A stretch of DNA of 64,000 nucleotides from JAGNGI01 sp035448825 (GCA_035448825.1 DAOTJS010000001.1:1-64000), one strand, 5' to 3'. Counted from the stretch's first letter, positions 33,654 to 42,399 are shown. Translations and numbers: made by a program. The notes: generated by a model not told the origin, from the letters alone.

Positions 33654-35732
33654 TTACTCCTCATGATCCTTCTTGGAAGCCGCTACGACTTTATCTTGAA
33701 TTTCTTTGGGCATTTGTTCATAATGGGAAAAACTCTGACGATGCATACCGCGTCCCTGTGTCATAGAACGTAGAGCGGTGCTATAACGGTAAAGTTCAGC
33801 CAAAGGTACTTTGGCGGTAATTTTTTGGAATGGTCCCTCGGAATCAACTCCCTGAATTTTTCCGCGCCGGACTGAAATATCACCCATCACGTCGCCCATA
33901 TATTCTTCCGGTACAATGACTTCGAGATTGTAAATTGGTTCCAACAAAACCGGATTACCATTCATAAAACATTCTTTAAAAGCGCCTTTGCCGGCGATCT
34001 GGAAAGCAATATCCTTGGAATCTACGGGGTGCATTTTTCCATCGTAGAATACGGCTTTGACGTCGGTGACTCGGTAGCCGGCTAAAATTCCTTCTTCACA
34101 GGCGGAACGAACACCCTTTTCGACGGAAGGGACAAATACCCTATCAACATTCTGCCCAACGAGCGTATTAGTAAATTCTACGCCACTTCCAGGCGGACCT
34201 GGTTCGACATACATCCAAACCTCAGCGAACTGCCCGGCACCGCCGGTTTGTTTTTTATGACGATATTTGGAATCGCCGCGTTTTCTTATAGTTTCTCGAT
34301 AAGGTATACGAGGAGAAAGTTGGTTGACTTCAACCCCGAATTTTTGTTTTAAGCGCTGTAAAATAATGGCTAAGTGTAATTCGCCTTGTCCCGACAAAAT
34401 TGTTTGTTTGAGTTCGGGATCGAAATGCCAGGACATAGTGGGATCCTCGTTCGTTAGGGCTTGTAAACCGGCGCTAATTTTTTCTTCATCACCACGCGAT
34501 TTTGGTTCTATAGCTACTTGAATTACCGGTTCGGGAAATGAAATTTCCGGGTAAATGATTGGTGCACGCTGATCGCAAAGAGTATCCGTAGTTCTGGAAA
34601 ACTTAAGTTTAACAACGGCTCCAATATCACCGGCATGTAAATGGGCAACCTCCTGTTTTTCTTTACCATTAATGCAATAAATTTGACCGATGCGTTCGAT
34701 TTTGCCGTTATTGGAATTTAGGAGATCAACGCCACTTTTTAATGAACCGGAAATAACCTTAAATATTGATAATTCTCCGACGTGCATTTCACTGACAGTT
34801 TTGAAAATGAAGAGAGAAGTTGGTTCACTATCGCTAATTTTACGGGTGATCGAGTTGCCTTTATAGCTGCCGCTGACTGAAACCTTGGCGGAGGGATTTG
34901 GGGCAAAATTGACGATATGATCCATAATTTTAGTGATGCCAATGTTATTCAGGCCGGAGGCTACGAAAACCGGGAATAATTCGCGCTTGATAATTGCCTT
35001 GCGCAAGCCATTTATAAATTCCTCTTCGGATATTGCGCCTTCACCTAAATATTTCTCGAGAAGAGCATCATCAGATTCCGCTACCGATTCGATTAATTCA
35101 TTTTTCAAGGCAAATAATTTTTCTTTGATCTCACCGATCGGTTCGGATTCTGTATAAGTGCCTTTTTGATCGTTTTTATATTGGATTACTTTTTGAGTTA
35201 CGACATCGGCAATTGTGTCGAAATTTGGGCCGCTATTGACCGGAATCTGCATCTGCACTGCTTTTTTGGTGAAAGAGGAATGAATTGAATTTAGCGACTT
35301 CTGGAAATCTGCATGTTCTTTATCGAGCATGTTGATAATAAACCAGACCGGCAATTCATCTTCTTGGGCAAATTTGGAAACTAATTCAGTTCCAACTTCG
35401 ACTCCTGATTGACCGTTGATGGTCATAAGTGCCAAATCAGCCACTCGCGTAAGAGCTTTGGCTTCACCTACAAAATCAAGGTAACCGGGTGCGTCTAATA
35501 TGTTGAATTTTACCTTATTCCATTCGCAATTCAGCAATGACGAGGAAATCGAAAACTTACGTTCGATTTCATCATCATGATAGTCGGAAACCGTAGTTCC
35601 TTCATCAACTCGACCTAACCTGGTAGTGACACCAGCCGAATAAAGCATAGCCTCACTAAGACTGGTTTTTCCGGACGAACCATGTCCCAATAGTACGATA
35701 TTTCTTATTTCCTCAGTTTGGTATTCTTTCAA
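33654..35732 (-). CDS. EF-G-like translational GTPase paralogue with altered G4 motif
   Basis: 692 residues with EF-G domain order (I-V), RHKKQTGGAGQFAE and GEILAGYR-like features in domain IV. The P-loop GHGSSGKTS and G3 DAPGYLDF are intact, but the guanine-specificity motif N-K-x-D is N-M-L-D, and switch I lacks the R-G-I-T core. This matches the 'elongation factor G-like' (FusA2-type) paralogues, whose job is unclear and which are suspected to act in stress or ribosome recycling. The true EF-G is at 28.6 kb. It is upstream of, and likely co-transcribed with, the HIT gene. Confidence 0.88.
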   Translation of the reverse strand: MKEYQTEEIRNIVLLGHGSSGKTSLSEAMLYSAGVTTRLGRVDEGTTVSDYHDDEIERKFSISSSLLNCEWNKVKFNILDAPGYLDFVGEAKALTRVADLALMTINGQSGVEVGTELVSKFAQEDELPVWFIINMLDKEHADFQKSLNSIHSSFTKKAVQMQIPVNSGPNFDTIADVVTQKVIQYKNDQKGTYTESEPIGEIKEKLFALKNELIESVAESDDALLEKYLGEGAISEEEFINGLRKAIIKRELFPVFVASGLNNIGITKIMDHIVNFAPNPSAKVSVSGSYKGNSITRKISDSEPTSLFIFKTVSEMHVGELSIFKVISGSLKSGVDLLNSNNGKIERIGQIYCINGKEKQEVAHLHAGDIGAVVKLKFSRTTDTLCDQRAPIIYPEISFPEPVIQVAIEPKSRGDEEKISAGLQALTNEDPTMSWHFDPELKQTILSGQGELHLAIILQRLKQKFGVEVNQLSPRIPYRETIRKRGDSKYRHKKQTGGAGQFAEVWMYVEPGPPGSGVEFTNTLVGQNVDRVFVPSVEKGVRSACEEGILAGYRVTDVKAVFYDGKMHPVDSKDIAFQIAGKGAFKECFMNGNPVLLEPIYNLEVIVPEEYMGDVMGDISVRRGKIQGVDSEGPFQKITAKVPLAELYRYSTALRSMTQGRGMHRQSFSHYEQMPKEIQDKVVAASKKDHEE

Positions 35733-35759
35733 AATTAGCCTCCATATTATCGTGAAAAT

Positions 35760-37283
35760 TTAACTCTTGTTAACCAGATTGCGAAGAATTTTTCCTGATA
35801 GGTCTCGTTCAAAATATGCTACAATGTCAATTAAATCCGGTCGAAGGTATCCCGGTAAATTGTTTCGGCAGAATTCATTCAATTCATCAATGCTGACAGA
35901 CCCTGATTCGCGCAAGGATACACTAGCTTTAATTTGATCTTCATGGTTAGGAACTTTTATTGGGCAAACCATTGCTTCTCGAACTGCCGGATGCTGTTGT
36001 AAAACTTTCTCAATCAAAGCGGGATTGATATCGTAACCGAATTTATAGATTAAGTCAGGAATTCGACCTTCGAAAATCAACGAGCCGTCGTTAGTTTCTC
36101 TCACAATATCCCCGGTTCTAAACCAAGTGTTTTGATTAAAATGGATTCTATCCAGGTCATTAAAATAATTCAACATTAAAGCTGGCGAGCGAACCTGCAA
36201 TTCACCGGATGTACCAGGTGCTACACTTGCACCAGATGAATTGACGATGCGGATGTCAATCTCTGGAAATGGACGACCAATGCTACATTCATACTGATCG
36301 AATTCATCATAGACAACGGATACCATCTGGGTTTCAGTTGTTCCGTAAAGTTCCGTGACGAAAACGCCAAAATTTTTCATTAACGTCTGGCGAATTTCTG
36401 GCGCTAAATAGGCACCGGAAATAATGCAATGTTTCAATGAACTAAGTTCGCCGGTTTTGGCGGATTTGATAAACTCCTTGAAAAAAATCGGGGTTCCGAT
36501 CAACGTGTTAACTTGATTTAGATTAATTGTCTGAATGATTTCTTCTATTTTTAAATTTTCAACTAAAATGACGGTTCCTCCTGCCAAACCAATAGTGTGC
36601 GGAATAAAACTGTGCGAAATAAAATGAAAAATCGGAACGGTGCAAAGCAGACGCACGGTACGCATGCTACCGAACAACTTTAGGCAATTTTGAGCGTTGG
36701 CGAGTAAACTGGTCTGATTATGCATAACGGCTTTAGGAAAACCGGAATTGCCGTCGGTAAACGTAATCGCGGCCGGTTCACTTGCATAATTAATTCCTGG
36801 AAATAAATCGGCTGACAGCGGCGCTGCATTAGTCTTATTCACCGAATTATCTTTCCAGTTATTAGATGATATTTTTATCAGAGGCGAACCTTTTTTCAGT
36901 TCGATTTCGTCAATAATCTTTTGAAATTCTGACCCATAAAGAACTGTTTCTATTTTTAACTTATTAAAATTGTAGGTGAATTTATTGGTGGATAAATAAG
37001 TCGGTAGAAGCACCGGTAGAAAACCGTTCAACAGGCAGGCATAATAGGCAATCAGGTAGTCCGGTTCATTTTGAAATAGCAAACCGATGGTTTGCCCCGT
37101 CAGTATTTTTTGCTTTTGTAAATGTTCGGCCAGGCGAACTGATTGGAGATAAATCTGCGAATAAGTTATAGTCTGTCCATTAAAAATGACAGCCGGAAAG
37201 TCAGCCCGAGTATTCCAATTTTGAATTAATATTTTTATGACATTATTAAGCATCCTACTAAAACCAATTATTTTTAAAAGCAC
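35760..37283 (-). CDS. AMP-binding acyl-CoA synthetase-like enzyme (ANL superfamily)
   Basis: 507 residues. The adenylation domain has TFTDGNSGFPKAV (degenerate P-loop, usually T-S-G-T-T-G-x-P-K), ELYGTTET and WFRTGDIV. The C-terminal lid has the catalytic lysine in DLSGKILRNLV. It would activate a carboxylic acid with ATP, most likely a fatty or aryl acid, to acyl-AMP and then acyl-CoA. The substrate is not evident. The start is set 18 residues into poorly conserved sequence and could be the internal Met at MLNNVIK. The gap to the EF-G-like gene is 27 bp. Confidence 0.85.
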   Translation of the reverse strand: MLLKIIGFSRMLNNVIKILIQNWNTRADFPAVIFNGQTITYSQIYLQSVRLAEHLQKQKILTGQTIGLLFQNEPDYLIAYYACLLNGFLPVLLPTYLSTNKFTYNFNKLKIETVLYGSEFQKIIDEIELKKGSPLIKISSNNWKDNSVNKTNAAPLSADLFPGINYASEPAAITFTDGNSGFPKAVMHNQTSLLANAQNCLKLFGSMRTVRLLCTVPIFHFISHSFIPHTIGLAGGTVILVENLKIEEIIQTINLNQVNTLIGTPIFFKEFIKSAKTGELSSLKHCIISGAYLAPEIRQTLMKNFGVFVTELYGTTETQMVSVVYDEFDQYECSIGRPFPEIDIRIVNSSGASVAPGTSGELQVRSPALMLNYFNDLDRIHFNQNTWFRTGDIVRETNDGSLIFEGRIPDLIYKFGYDINPALIEKVLQQHPAVREAMVCPIKVPNHEDQIKASVSLRESGSVSIDELNEFCRNNLPGYLRPDLIDIVAYFERDLSGKILRNLVNKS

Positions 37284-37472
37284 GCAATTTTAATCAAATT
37301 ATTCAAATAATGTCAAGAAAATAGAAAAACAGAGGCGGATTTCTTCCGATTATTTAGAAGGTTTAACCTCTCCAAAATAAATAAAATTAAAGTGAAATAA
37401 TTTCTATATTATTCAGATTATCAATAAGTTAGCAGATAAGCATAGGAAATATAAAAGGAAGTCCTAGAAGGG

Positions 37473-37952
37473 CTACATCCGCTTGATAAAAATATTACTG
37501 ACGCCAACACCAGTTAAGCAAATAGCCGTCACAGTTATTCCAGCAATGATAACGCCGATAACATTGGCTACCATAAACTTCTTGAACTTTAAACCAATCA
37601 AATAAGCTGCCAGCGCCCCGGTATAAACGCCTGAACCCGGCAAAGGAATCCCGATAAATATCGCCAGAGCCCATTTACCATATTTATCAACCCCTTTTTG
37701 AATTTTTCGCTGTGTTTTTTCAACATAGTTATCCCAGACTTTGGTAATAACGGGAATTTTCGTAATAATTTTAATTATCAACTCCATCAATAAGTAGATT
37801 AGAATGCCGACAATTATATTGACAACCACACAAACTGCAAATACAATTAACCAGGAAATTTTGGCGGCGAAAATACCGTAGGGAATCGAAGCTCGCAATT
37901 CAAGGGTGGGCACAAAAGTTATCGCAATCATTTTTATAATTTCATTTATCAT
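37473..37952 (-). CDS. Small multidrug-export-family membrane protein (COG2426)
   Basis: 159 residues with four or five membrane segments. The pattern PTLELRASIPYGI near the N-terminus and FIGIPLPGSGVYTGALAAYLIGL in the second half is that of the COG2426/Sm_multidrug_ex family. The family name comes from an early drug-resistance report; the actual role is unsettled. Stand-alone gene on the minus strand with AT-rich flanks. Confidence 0.87.
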   Translation of the reverse strand: MINEIIKMIAITFVPTLELRASIPYGIFAAKISWLIVFAVCVVVNIIVGILIYLLMELIIKIITKIPVITKVWDNYVEKTQRKIQKGVDKYGKWALAIFIGIPLPGSGVYTGALAAYLIGLKFKKFMVANVIGVIIAGITVTAICLTGVGVSNIFIKRM

Positions 37953-38031
37953 TCATTCTCCAATTGTTGATCGGCGGCTAAATTACAATAGTTTGACCAT
38001 TCCTGAAATATTTGGGTTATAAAAAATTTCT

Positions 38032-38712
38032 TTACCAGAAATAACTCTTAAAAAATAGGCGAATAAATCTATAAGTATCTTTTATATTGTTAATTGAACT
38101 GCGAGTGTAATTGTAAATCGTCGGGATTTTGATTTCGGCATATTTGAATCCGGCAGAAAGTAACTTGATTAGCATTTCGCTTTCGAATTGAAAACCATCT
38201 TCCGAAAATTTAAACAGTTGCACAATTTTGAGATTAATCAAGCGGTATCCGCATTGGCTATCGTGAATACGTCGCCCGGTTCGGATGGAAATTAAAAATG
38301 AGGTAATGGTATTGGATAAAATTCGATGAACTGGCATCGCTTGGTAAGTAAAATCTCGGACACCCAGAACTAAATCGGCGCGCTTTTGCTTTTGAGTTGC
38401 GATGAAACAACTAATATAGTCAGGATCATGTTGTAAATCGGCATCCAGACAAATCGCAAAGTGGTAACCGCGTCGGTAAGCTTCGCGAAAACCTGATTGG
38501 AGAGCGGCGCCCTTGCCGCGGTTAACGGGGTGTTTAATCAAATGAATTTTCGGATAATCGTTTATAATTTCTGCTGTTTGATCGGTTGAACCGTCATCTA
38601 CAATAATAATATCATTTTCGGCGAATTGCATAGTGATAGTTTTTAGCAGAGATGGAAGAGTTTTAGCCACTTGATAAGCCGGAATAACAATGCAATAGTT
38701 ACGATTATCCAT
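38032..38712 (-). CDS. Family 2 glycosyltransferase (dolichyl/undecaprenyl-phosphate sugar transferase type)
   Basis: 226 residues, one GT-A domain: VIPAYQVAKTLPSLL, DIIIVDDGSTDQTAE, NRGKGAALQSGF and the metal-binding CLDADLQHDP (D-x-D). There is no C-terminal membrane pair, so it is of the DPM1 type that moves a sugar from a nucleotide to a polyprenyl phosphate at the membrane face. It ends beside the small exporter gene; a link between them is not evident. Confidence 0.9.
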   Translation of the reverse strand: MDNRNYCIVIPAYQVAKTLPSLLKTITMQFAENDIIIVDDGSTDQTAEIINDYPKIHLIKHPVNRGKGAALQSGFREAYRRGYHFAICLDADLQHDPDYISCFIATQKQKRADLVLGVRDFTYQAMPVHRILSNTITSFLISIRTGRRIHDSQCGYRLINLKIVQLFKFSEDGFQFESEMLIKLLSAGFKYAEIKIPTIYNYTRSSINNIKDTYRFIRLFFKSYFW

Positions 38713-38805
38713 ATCGAAAATTAGATTATTTAGAAGATACCGTCAAATGTAAAAATTATTGCATAAAGGAGGCGAAGGGTTTAAATTTACGCGCTTTTTG
38801 TTCAT

Positions 38806-38878
38806 GCGAGAGTAGCTCAGCTGGTAGAGCTCCACGTTGCCAACGTGGCTGTCGCGGGTTCAAGTCCCGTCTCTCGCT
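38806..38878 (+). tRNA. tRNA-Gly (GCC)
   Basis: Acceptor GCGAGAG pairs with CTCTCGC. The D-arm is GCTC...GAGC, the anticodon arm CCACG-TTGCCAA-CGTGG gives anticodon GCC, and the T-arm is GCGGG-TTCAAGT-CCCGT. The discriminator base is T and CCA is not encoded. The last 19 bases are repeated downstream (see 38861-39009). Confidence 0.97.
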
Positions 38879-39009
38879 CAACAACCTACCATAACAAAAA
38901 TGACGAGCTTAGCGTTGCTCCCGACCGTTCGGGATCGCGGGTTCTTTCGGAGAAACTCTCCGGCAGGAGTCCCATGTGACCTAACGGAGAAGTCCCGTCT
39001 CTCGCTCAA
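38861..39009 (+). repeat. Direct repeat of the tRNA-Gly 3' end flanking a 110-bp palindrome-rich insert
   Basis: AAGTCCCGTCTCTCGCTCA occurs at the tRNA end (38862-38880) and again at 38991-39009. The tRNA T-arm start ATCGCGGGTTC-like TCGCGGGTTC is also repeated at 38935-38944. Read together, the second copy of the tRNA 3' end is split by about 46 bp containing CGGAGAAACTCTCCG (hairpin). Ahead of it lies CCCGACCGTTCGGG. This looks like the scar of an element that recombined into the tRNA 3' end. Confidence 0.8.
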
Positions 39010-39012
39010 AAT

Positions 39013-39501
39013 TCATAAAATCTCCTCGAATTCCCCGGTCTTTTTATTCTTGCGAACATTATTCCAGGTGAAATAGCGACCATTCATTGCGATGTAAACA
39101 CCGGGAGAAAGCGTCTGAACAAAAGCTAAGGCACTGCCAAGATTGAAGAGTCCATCGGAACTACCGAATTTATAGGGAATCATAGCCCCAGTCAGGACGA
39201 TGGTTTTGCCGGTTACATTCTGGGCGATGAGGCGGGCAGTTTCCACCATTGTATCTGTGCCATGGGTAATAACAATCCGATCTTCAGCTGCTTTTTGACA
39301 GTGTTGAGCAATCAATAGTCGGTCATCATCGGTCATTTCCAGACTGTCAATCATCATCAAGGTTCGAATTTCGACTTCCACCCGCGAACGCCCGAGGATT
39401 AGCATTTCGGGTAAGTGCGTGTCTTTGAAATAGAGTTGTCCGGTTAGTTCGTTATACTCTTTATCAAAAGTTCCGCCCGTTACGAAAATACGGATTGCCA
39501 T
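39013..39501 (-). CDS. Single-domain asparaginase-family protein
   Basis: 162 residues covering only the N-terminal, active-site half of type I asparaginase: TGGTFDKEYNE (catalytic Thr), then HGTDTMVETA (Thr-Asp pair) and TGAMIPY. The smaller C-terminal domain is absent. Short proteins of this kind occur as a separate family, so this need not be a truncation, and the end (NVRKNKKTGEFEE) resembles theirs. It may hydrolyse asparagine or a related amide. Its stop lies 4 bp from the tRNA-Gly repeat. Confidence 0.82.
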   Translation of the reverse strand: MAIRIFVTGGTFDKEYNELTGQLYFKDTHLPEMLILGRSRVEVEIRTLMMIDSLEMTDDDRLLIAQHCQKAAEDRIVITHGTDTMVETARLIAQNVTGKTIVLTGAMIPYKFGSSDGLFNLGSALAFVQTLSPGVYIAMNGRYFTWNNVRKNKKTGEFEEIL

Positions 39502-39584
39502 TTTTTATTCCTTTAATTTCTTCGTATTATGAATAATCACTGTCAATTTAATCAGTCTGGATTAATTTCATCAAAGATATTCCT

Positions 39585-39626
39585 AAAAAAATACCCTTAC
39601 AAGTAATCATACCTGCAAGGGTATTT
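39585..39626 (-). terminator. Rho-independent terminator of the superoxide reductase operon
   Basis: On the minus strand AAATACCCTT (39626-39617) pairs with AAGGGTATTT (39598-39589) in a 10-bp stem, followed by a TTTTTTT run. It lies 25 bp after the stop of the ferritin-like gene. Confidence 0.88.
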
Positions 39627-39650
39627 GATTAAGTTAAATTCCAATTAGGC

Positions 39651-40133
39651 TTAATTCAGTTCCTCTAATTTCCGGGCAAGCAGGGTAATATGTCCCATTT
39701 CTTCTTTAATAATGGCACGCATGTGAACAATATCATCTTCATTGAGCAGGACTTTTTCGATGCCGAGATAGAAAACGATAGAATCCTTTTCAAATCCAAT
39801 AGCTAAGTGCAAAATATCTGCGATTGATTTTTGCTCTCGGATTAAGGCAGATGAATCAGCTGTCGGATCGAACACAAAGCCGGAAGCAAAGGCTTGTAAA
39901 AAGAGAGCTGCTTCCTGATTGGGATCGTAAGACAAATTTTGCTTAGTTTGTTTTATTTTTTCACGCATACCGGCGAAGGTTTTTTGGTGTTGATCTTCCA
40001 TTTCAGCCAGCTTTAGCAACATATTTTTATGTTCAGCCAGCTGGCTGAGTTCCGACGCCTGGCGATAGAAACGACTGCCATTGACTTCTATCTGTTCGGC
40101 AATTTCGAAAACTTCGTCTATGTTAAAATTCAT
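39651..40133 (-). CDS. Ferritin-like di-iron protein (rubrerythrin-like), second copy
   Basis: About 160 residues from the ATG at 40133, chosen over the in-frame ATG at 40172 because AGGAAAGAGC stands just before it. Helical bundle with EIAEQIEVNGSRFYRQ, LAEMEDQHQKTF, IGFEKDSIVFYLGIE and IKEEMGHITLL, the E-x-x-H ligand pattern of rubrerythrin-type iron sites. It is a relative of the protein at 22.7 kb. It closes the superoxide reductase-ferritin operon and probably reduces peroxide made by the reductase. Confidence 0.86.
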   Translation of the reverse strand: MNFNIDEVFEIAEQIEVNGSRFYRQASELSQLAEHKNMLLKLAEMEDQHQKTFAGMREKIKQTKQNLSYDPNQEAALFLQAFASGFVFDPTADSSALIREQKSIADILHLAIGFEKDSIVFYLGIEKVLLNEDDIVHMRAIIKEEMGHITLLARKLEELN

Positions 40134-40149
40134 AACTTGCTCTTTCCTG

Positions 40150-40638
40150 CTATTCGCGTTTGCCAAGTTCACGATCTACCATAACCAGAGCCTGACCGTG
40201 GTCACCGATTTTCTTTAAAAGTTGAACAATTTTCAGAGTTGAATCTTCTTCTTCGACCTGTTCAGCCACGAACCAATTTAAAAATTCCTGAGCGGCGTAA
40301 TCTTTATCAGCGATAGCCATTGTCATTAATTCGTTGATTTTGCCGGTGATAAATTGTTCGTGCTCATAAGCGGCTTGGAAAGCGGCGAGCGGCGAAGCCC
40401 ATTTCTTGGCTAATATGTCTATCGGCTGAAGTTCGACGACATCACCACGTTCGAAAATGTGGTCGAAAAACTTTCTGGCATGGTTTATTTCTTCTTTGGT
40501 TTGAACTTCCATCCAATGCGCCATTCCATCAAAGTTTTCTGATTTGAACCAGGCATTCATTGCCGCATAAAGATAGGCGGATTCCAGTTCGTGTTTGATT
40601 TGATCGTTGAAAGCGGTTAATAATTTGGGACTAAGCAT
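40150..40638 (-). CDS. ftn: Ferritin
   Basis: About 162 residues from the ATG at 40638, which overlaps the stop of the superoxide reductase gene as TAATG and has GGAAAGGAAC before it. Ferritin marks: NDQIKHELESAYLYAAMNAWF (ferroxidase Glu), HWMEVQTKEEINHARKFFDH (E-x-x-H) and FLNWFVAEQVEEED. It oxidises and stores iron in a hollow shell, keeping free iron away from peroxide. Tight coupling to superoxide reductase gives an iron/oxygen defence unit. Confidence 0.93.
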   Translation of the reverse strand: MLSPKLLTAFNDQIKHELESAYLYAAMNAWFKSENFDGMAHWMEVQTKEEINHARKFFDHIFERGDVVELQPIDILAKKWASPLAAFQAAYEHEQFITGKINELMTMAIADKDYAAQEFLNWFVAEQVEEEDSTLKIVQLLKKIGDHGQALVMVDRELGKRE

Positions 40639-41018
40639 TATAATGTTCCTTTCCATAAGCCGTGAATATTGCAATACTCACGTGCGGTTACTTTTTCGGC
40701 TGATACGTTGAAAATGGCCACCGGTGTATCACCCGGTTTCAAATATTGGCGAAAAACCTGACCGTCGGCATCCAGTTCAATCCATTCGATATAATGAGTG
40801 TCAATCATAGGATGGAGAACGCTACCGACACTGACCTTGTAGCCCCCAGTGATTTTTTCAATTACCGGGACATGTTTTTCTCGGGCGGCGTCAGTCGTGT
40901 TCTCGACGATAAGTTTCATCGGTTTGCCACAGCAAACCAATTCGCCTACGCCTTCGTGCAAAACCTCGACAATATTGCCGCAGATTTCACACTTGTAAAT
41001 TTGAGATTGTTTCGTCAT
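40638..41018 (-). CDS. dfx: Desulfoferrodoxin (two-iron superoxide reductase)
   Basis: 126 residues. The N-terminal desulforedoxin domain has CEICGNIVEV...LVCCGKPM (four Cys, centre I). The neelaredoxin domain has EKHVPVIEK, GSVLHPMIDTHYIEWIEL and EYCNIHGLW, giving the four His and one Cys of centre II. It reduces superoxide to peroxide without making oxygen, a typical anaerobe defence. Electrons usually come from rubredoxin (21.4 kb). First gene of the operon with ferritin and the ferritin-like protein. Confidence 0.95.
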   Translation of the reverse strand: MTKQSQIYKCEICGNIVEVLHEGVGELVCCGKPMKLIVENTTDAAREKHVPVIEKITGGYKVSVGSVLHPMIDTHYIEWIELDADGQVFRQYLKPGDTPVAIFNVSAEKVTAREYCNIHGLWKGTL

Positions 41019-41396
41019 AGTTTTTTTTCTCCTATTTTTTTATTTTGATAAACTCATAGGACTATTGTTACACAAATTTACGATTTTATTTAAAAATGCG
41101 GCTGAATTTTCTAATGATAATGAGTGGAGAAATTGAATTATTTTAGACAAGATTGACTCCGAAGGCTTCGGAGGAGTCTCAGAAGAGAGAGACCCACTCG
41201 GCGGGACAAGATTTTTCTTTTTTCTGATACCGCGCAGCAGTTAAGGTATTGTAAATCAATAGAGGTAAAAAAGTTATTCCCAGTATGGGATAAAGAATAC
41301 TTGTTTGATCTAGGGATATAATCTACTTTTGCTCCACACTCGGATTTGACAATTGGCATATTAAAACTAAATTAAATGTTATTTTAAAAGGTAATA
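41019..41396. other. Divergent intergenic region between dfx and nrnA
   Basis: 378 bp. Next to dfx it is AT-rich and holds a PerR/Fur-like box (41109-41123). At 41155-41178 lies an inverted repeat GACTCCGAAG...CTTCGGAGGAGTC. GCGGGACAAGAT at 41201-41212 also occurs, reversed, at 33068-33079 beside the tRNA fragments. A 73-codon minus frame here has no family resemblance and is not called. Confidence 0.5.
41109..41123. promoter_or_regulatory. Candidate PerR/Fur-type box upstream of dfx
   Basis: TTCTAATGATAATGA matches the Bacillus PerR consensus TTATAATnATTATAA at 12 of 15 positions, counting the free centre, and contains AATGATAAT as in Fur boxes. It lies about 90 bp before the dfx start. The Fur-family regulator at 19.8 kb is a natural candidate for binding. 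The region is AT-rich, so chance matches are possible. Confidence 0.35.
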
Positions 41397-42398
41397 ATGG
41401 CGGAATATAACTGGCAAAAAATTGTAGAGAAAATCGAGAAGTCCGATAAAATCCTGCTCACGACTCATAACAATCCGGACGGCGATGGGCTGGGCGCGGA
41501 AGCGGCGCTTTATCATTGCCTCAAGCATCTGGGTAAGTCGCCATTTATTTTGAATTCATCGCCTTTGCCGCCGGAGTATGTATTTTTGAATGAAGATAGA
41601 ATTTTTCACACTTACTCCAATAAACAGAATCAGGTTGAACTGGCTGAGTACGACTTGCTGATGATTCTGGATGCCAGTCATACAGAACGACTCGGTTCGC
41701 TTGGTCCGGTTCTGAATTCGCTTAATGCTCCGACTATTTGCATTGATCATCATCCATTTAATAACTGCTTGCCGGAAAATATTAGCGTCATTGATGATAA
41801 GGCTCCGGCAACAGTCGCGCTGGTTTTTGAATTATTAAAAATCATAGCGCCGCAAGCAATAGATCAAAAAGTGGCTGAGGCTTTGTACGTCGGCTTAATG
41901 ACCGATACTGGTTCATTTCGATTTGAAAATACTACTGCTGAAACGATGCTATTAGCGGCTGAACTTTTGCGGTATAACGTTCAACCGGGATTGATTTATC
42001 ACTATGTTTACGAGAACTATCGTCCGGAAAGGATGAAATTGCTCGGGATGGTGTTGCAGAATGTTCAATATGAATTTGAAAATCGGTTGGCATGGTTTTG
42101 CGTAACGCAGGCTCAGGTAGCCGCCGCCGGAGCCTATTTAGATGAAGTTGATGGTTTTACGGATGTTGTCCGCTCAATCCGGGGTGTCGAAATTGCCGCT
42201 ATGTTTCTGGAAGAGCGTGATAACCGCACGCGGATGAATTTCCGTTCCAAAGGGCGTTATCCCATTAATAATATTGCGCGCCAATTTGGTGGTGGTGGGC
42301 ATCCGTATGCGGCTGGTTTGGTAATGGATGTCGGATTGGAAGAAGCCGTAAAAACAATTTTACCGGCTTTACGAAAAGTTTTTCTGGATGAAGGATAA
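41397..42398 (+). CDS. nrnA: NrnA-type DHH/DHHA1 phosphoesterase (nanoRNase / pAp phosphatase)
   Basis: 333 residues. The DHH domain has THNNPDGDGLGAE (metal Asp/His), ILDASHTERLG and CIDHHPFN (the DHH triad). The DHHA1 domain at the C-terminus has RSKGRYPINNIARQFGGGGHPYAAG. NrnA removes nucleotides from 2-5-mer RNAs and dephosphorylates 3',5'-pAp. It heads a plus-strand run; the dCTP deaminase gene begins 1 bp after its stop. Confidence 0.93.
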   Translation: MAEYNWQKIVEKIEKSDKILLTTHNNPDGDGLGAEAALYHCLKHLGKSPFILNSSPLPPEYVFLNEDRIFHTYSNKQNQVELAEYDLLMILDASHTERLGSLGPVLNSLNAPTICIDHHPFNNCLPENISVIDDKAPATVALVFELLKIIAPQAIDQKVAEALYVGLMTDTGSFRFENTTAETMLLAAELLRYNVQPGLIYHYVYENYRPERMKLLGMVLQNVQYEFENRLAWFCVTQAQVAAAGAYLDEVDGFTDVVRSIRGVEIAAMFLEERDNRTRMNFRSKGRYPINNIARQFGGGGHPYAAGLVMDVGLEEAVKTILPALRKVFLDEG

Positions 42399-42399
42399 A

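Noticed and set aside
38837..39076. 79-codon plus frame starting inside tRNA-Gly
   Set aside because: It reads through the tRNA, its repeat and antisense asparaginase sequence; not coding.
39013..39501. Asparaginase as a truncated pseudogene cut by the tRNA-Gly insert
   Set aside because: Short single-domain members exist as a family and the C-terminal sequence looks native; the stop precedes the repeat.
41138..41359. 73-codon minus frame between dfx and nrnA
   Set aside because: No family resemblance, no ribosome site, and it covers an inverted repeat and a dispersed 12-mer.
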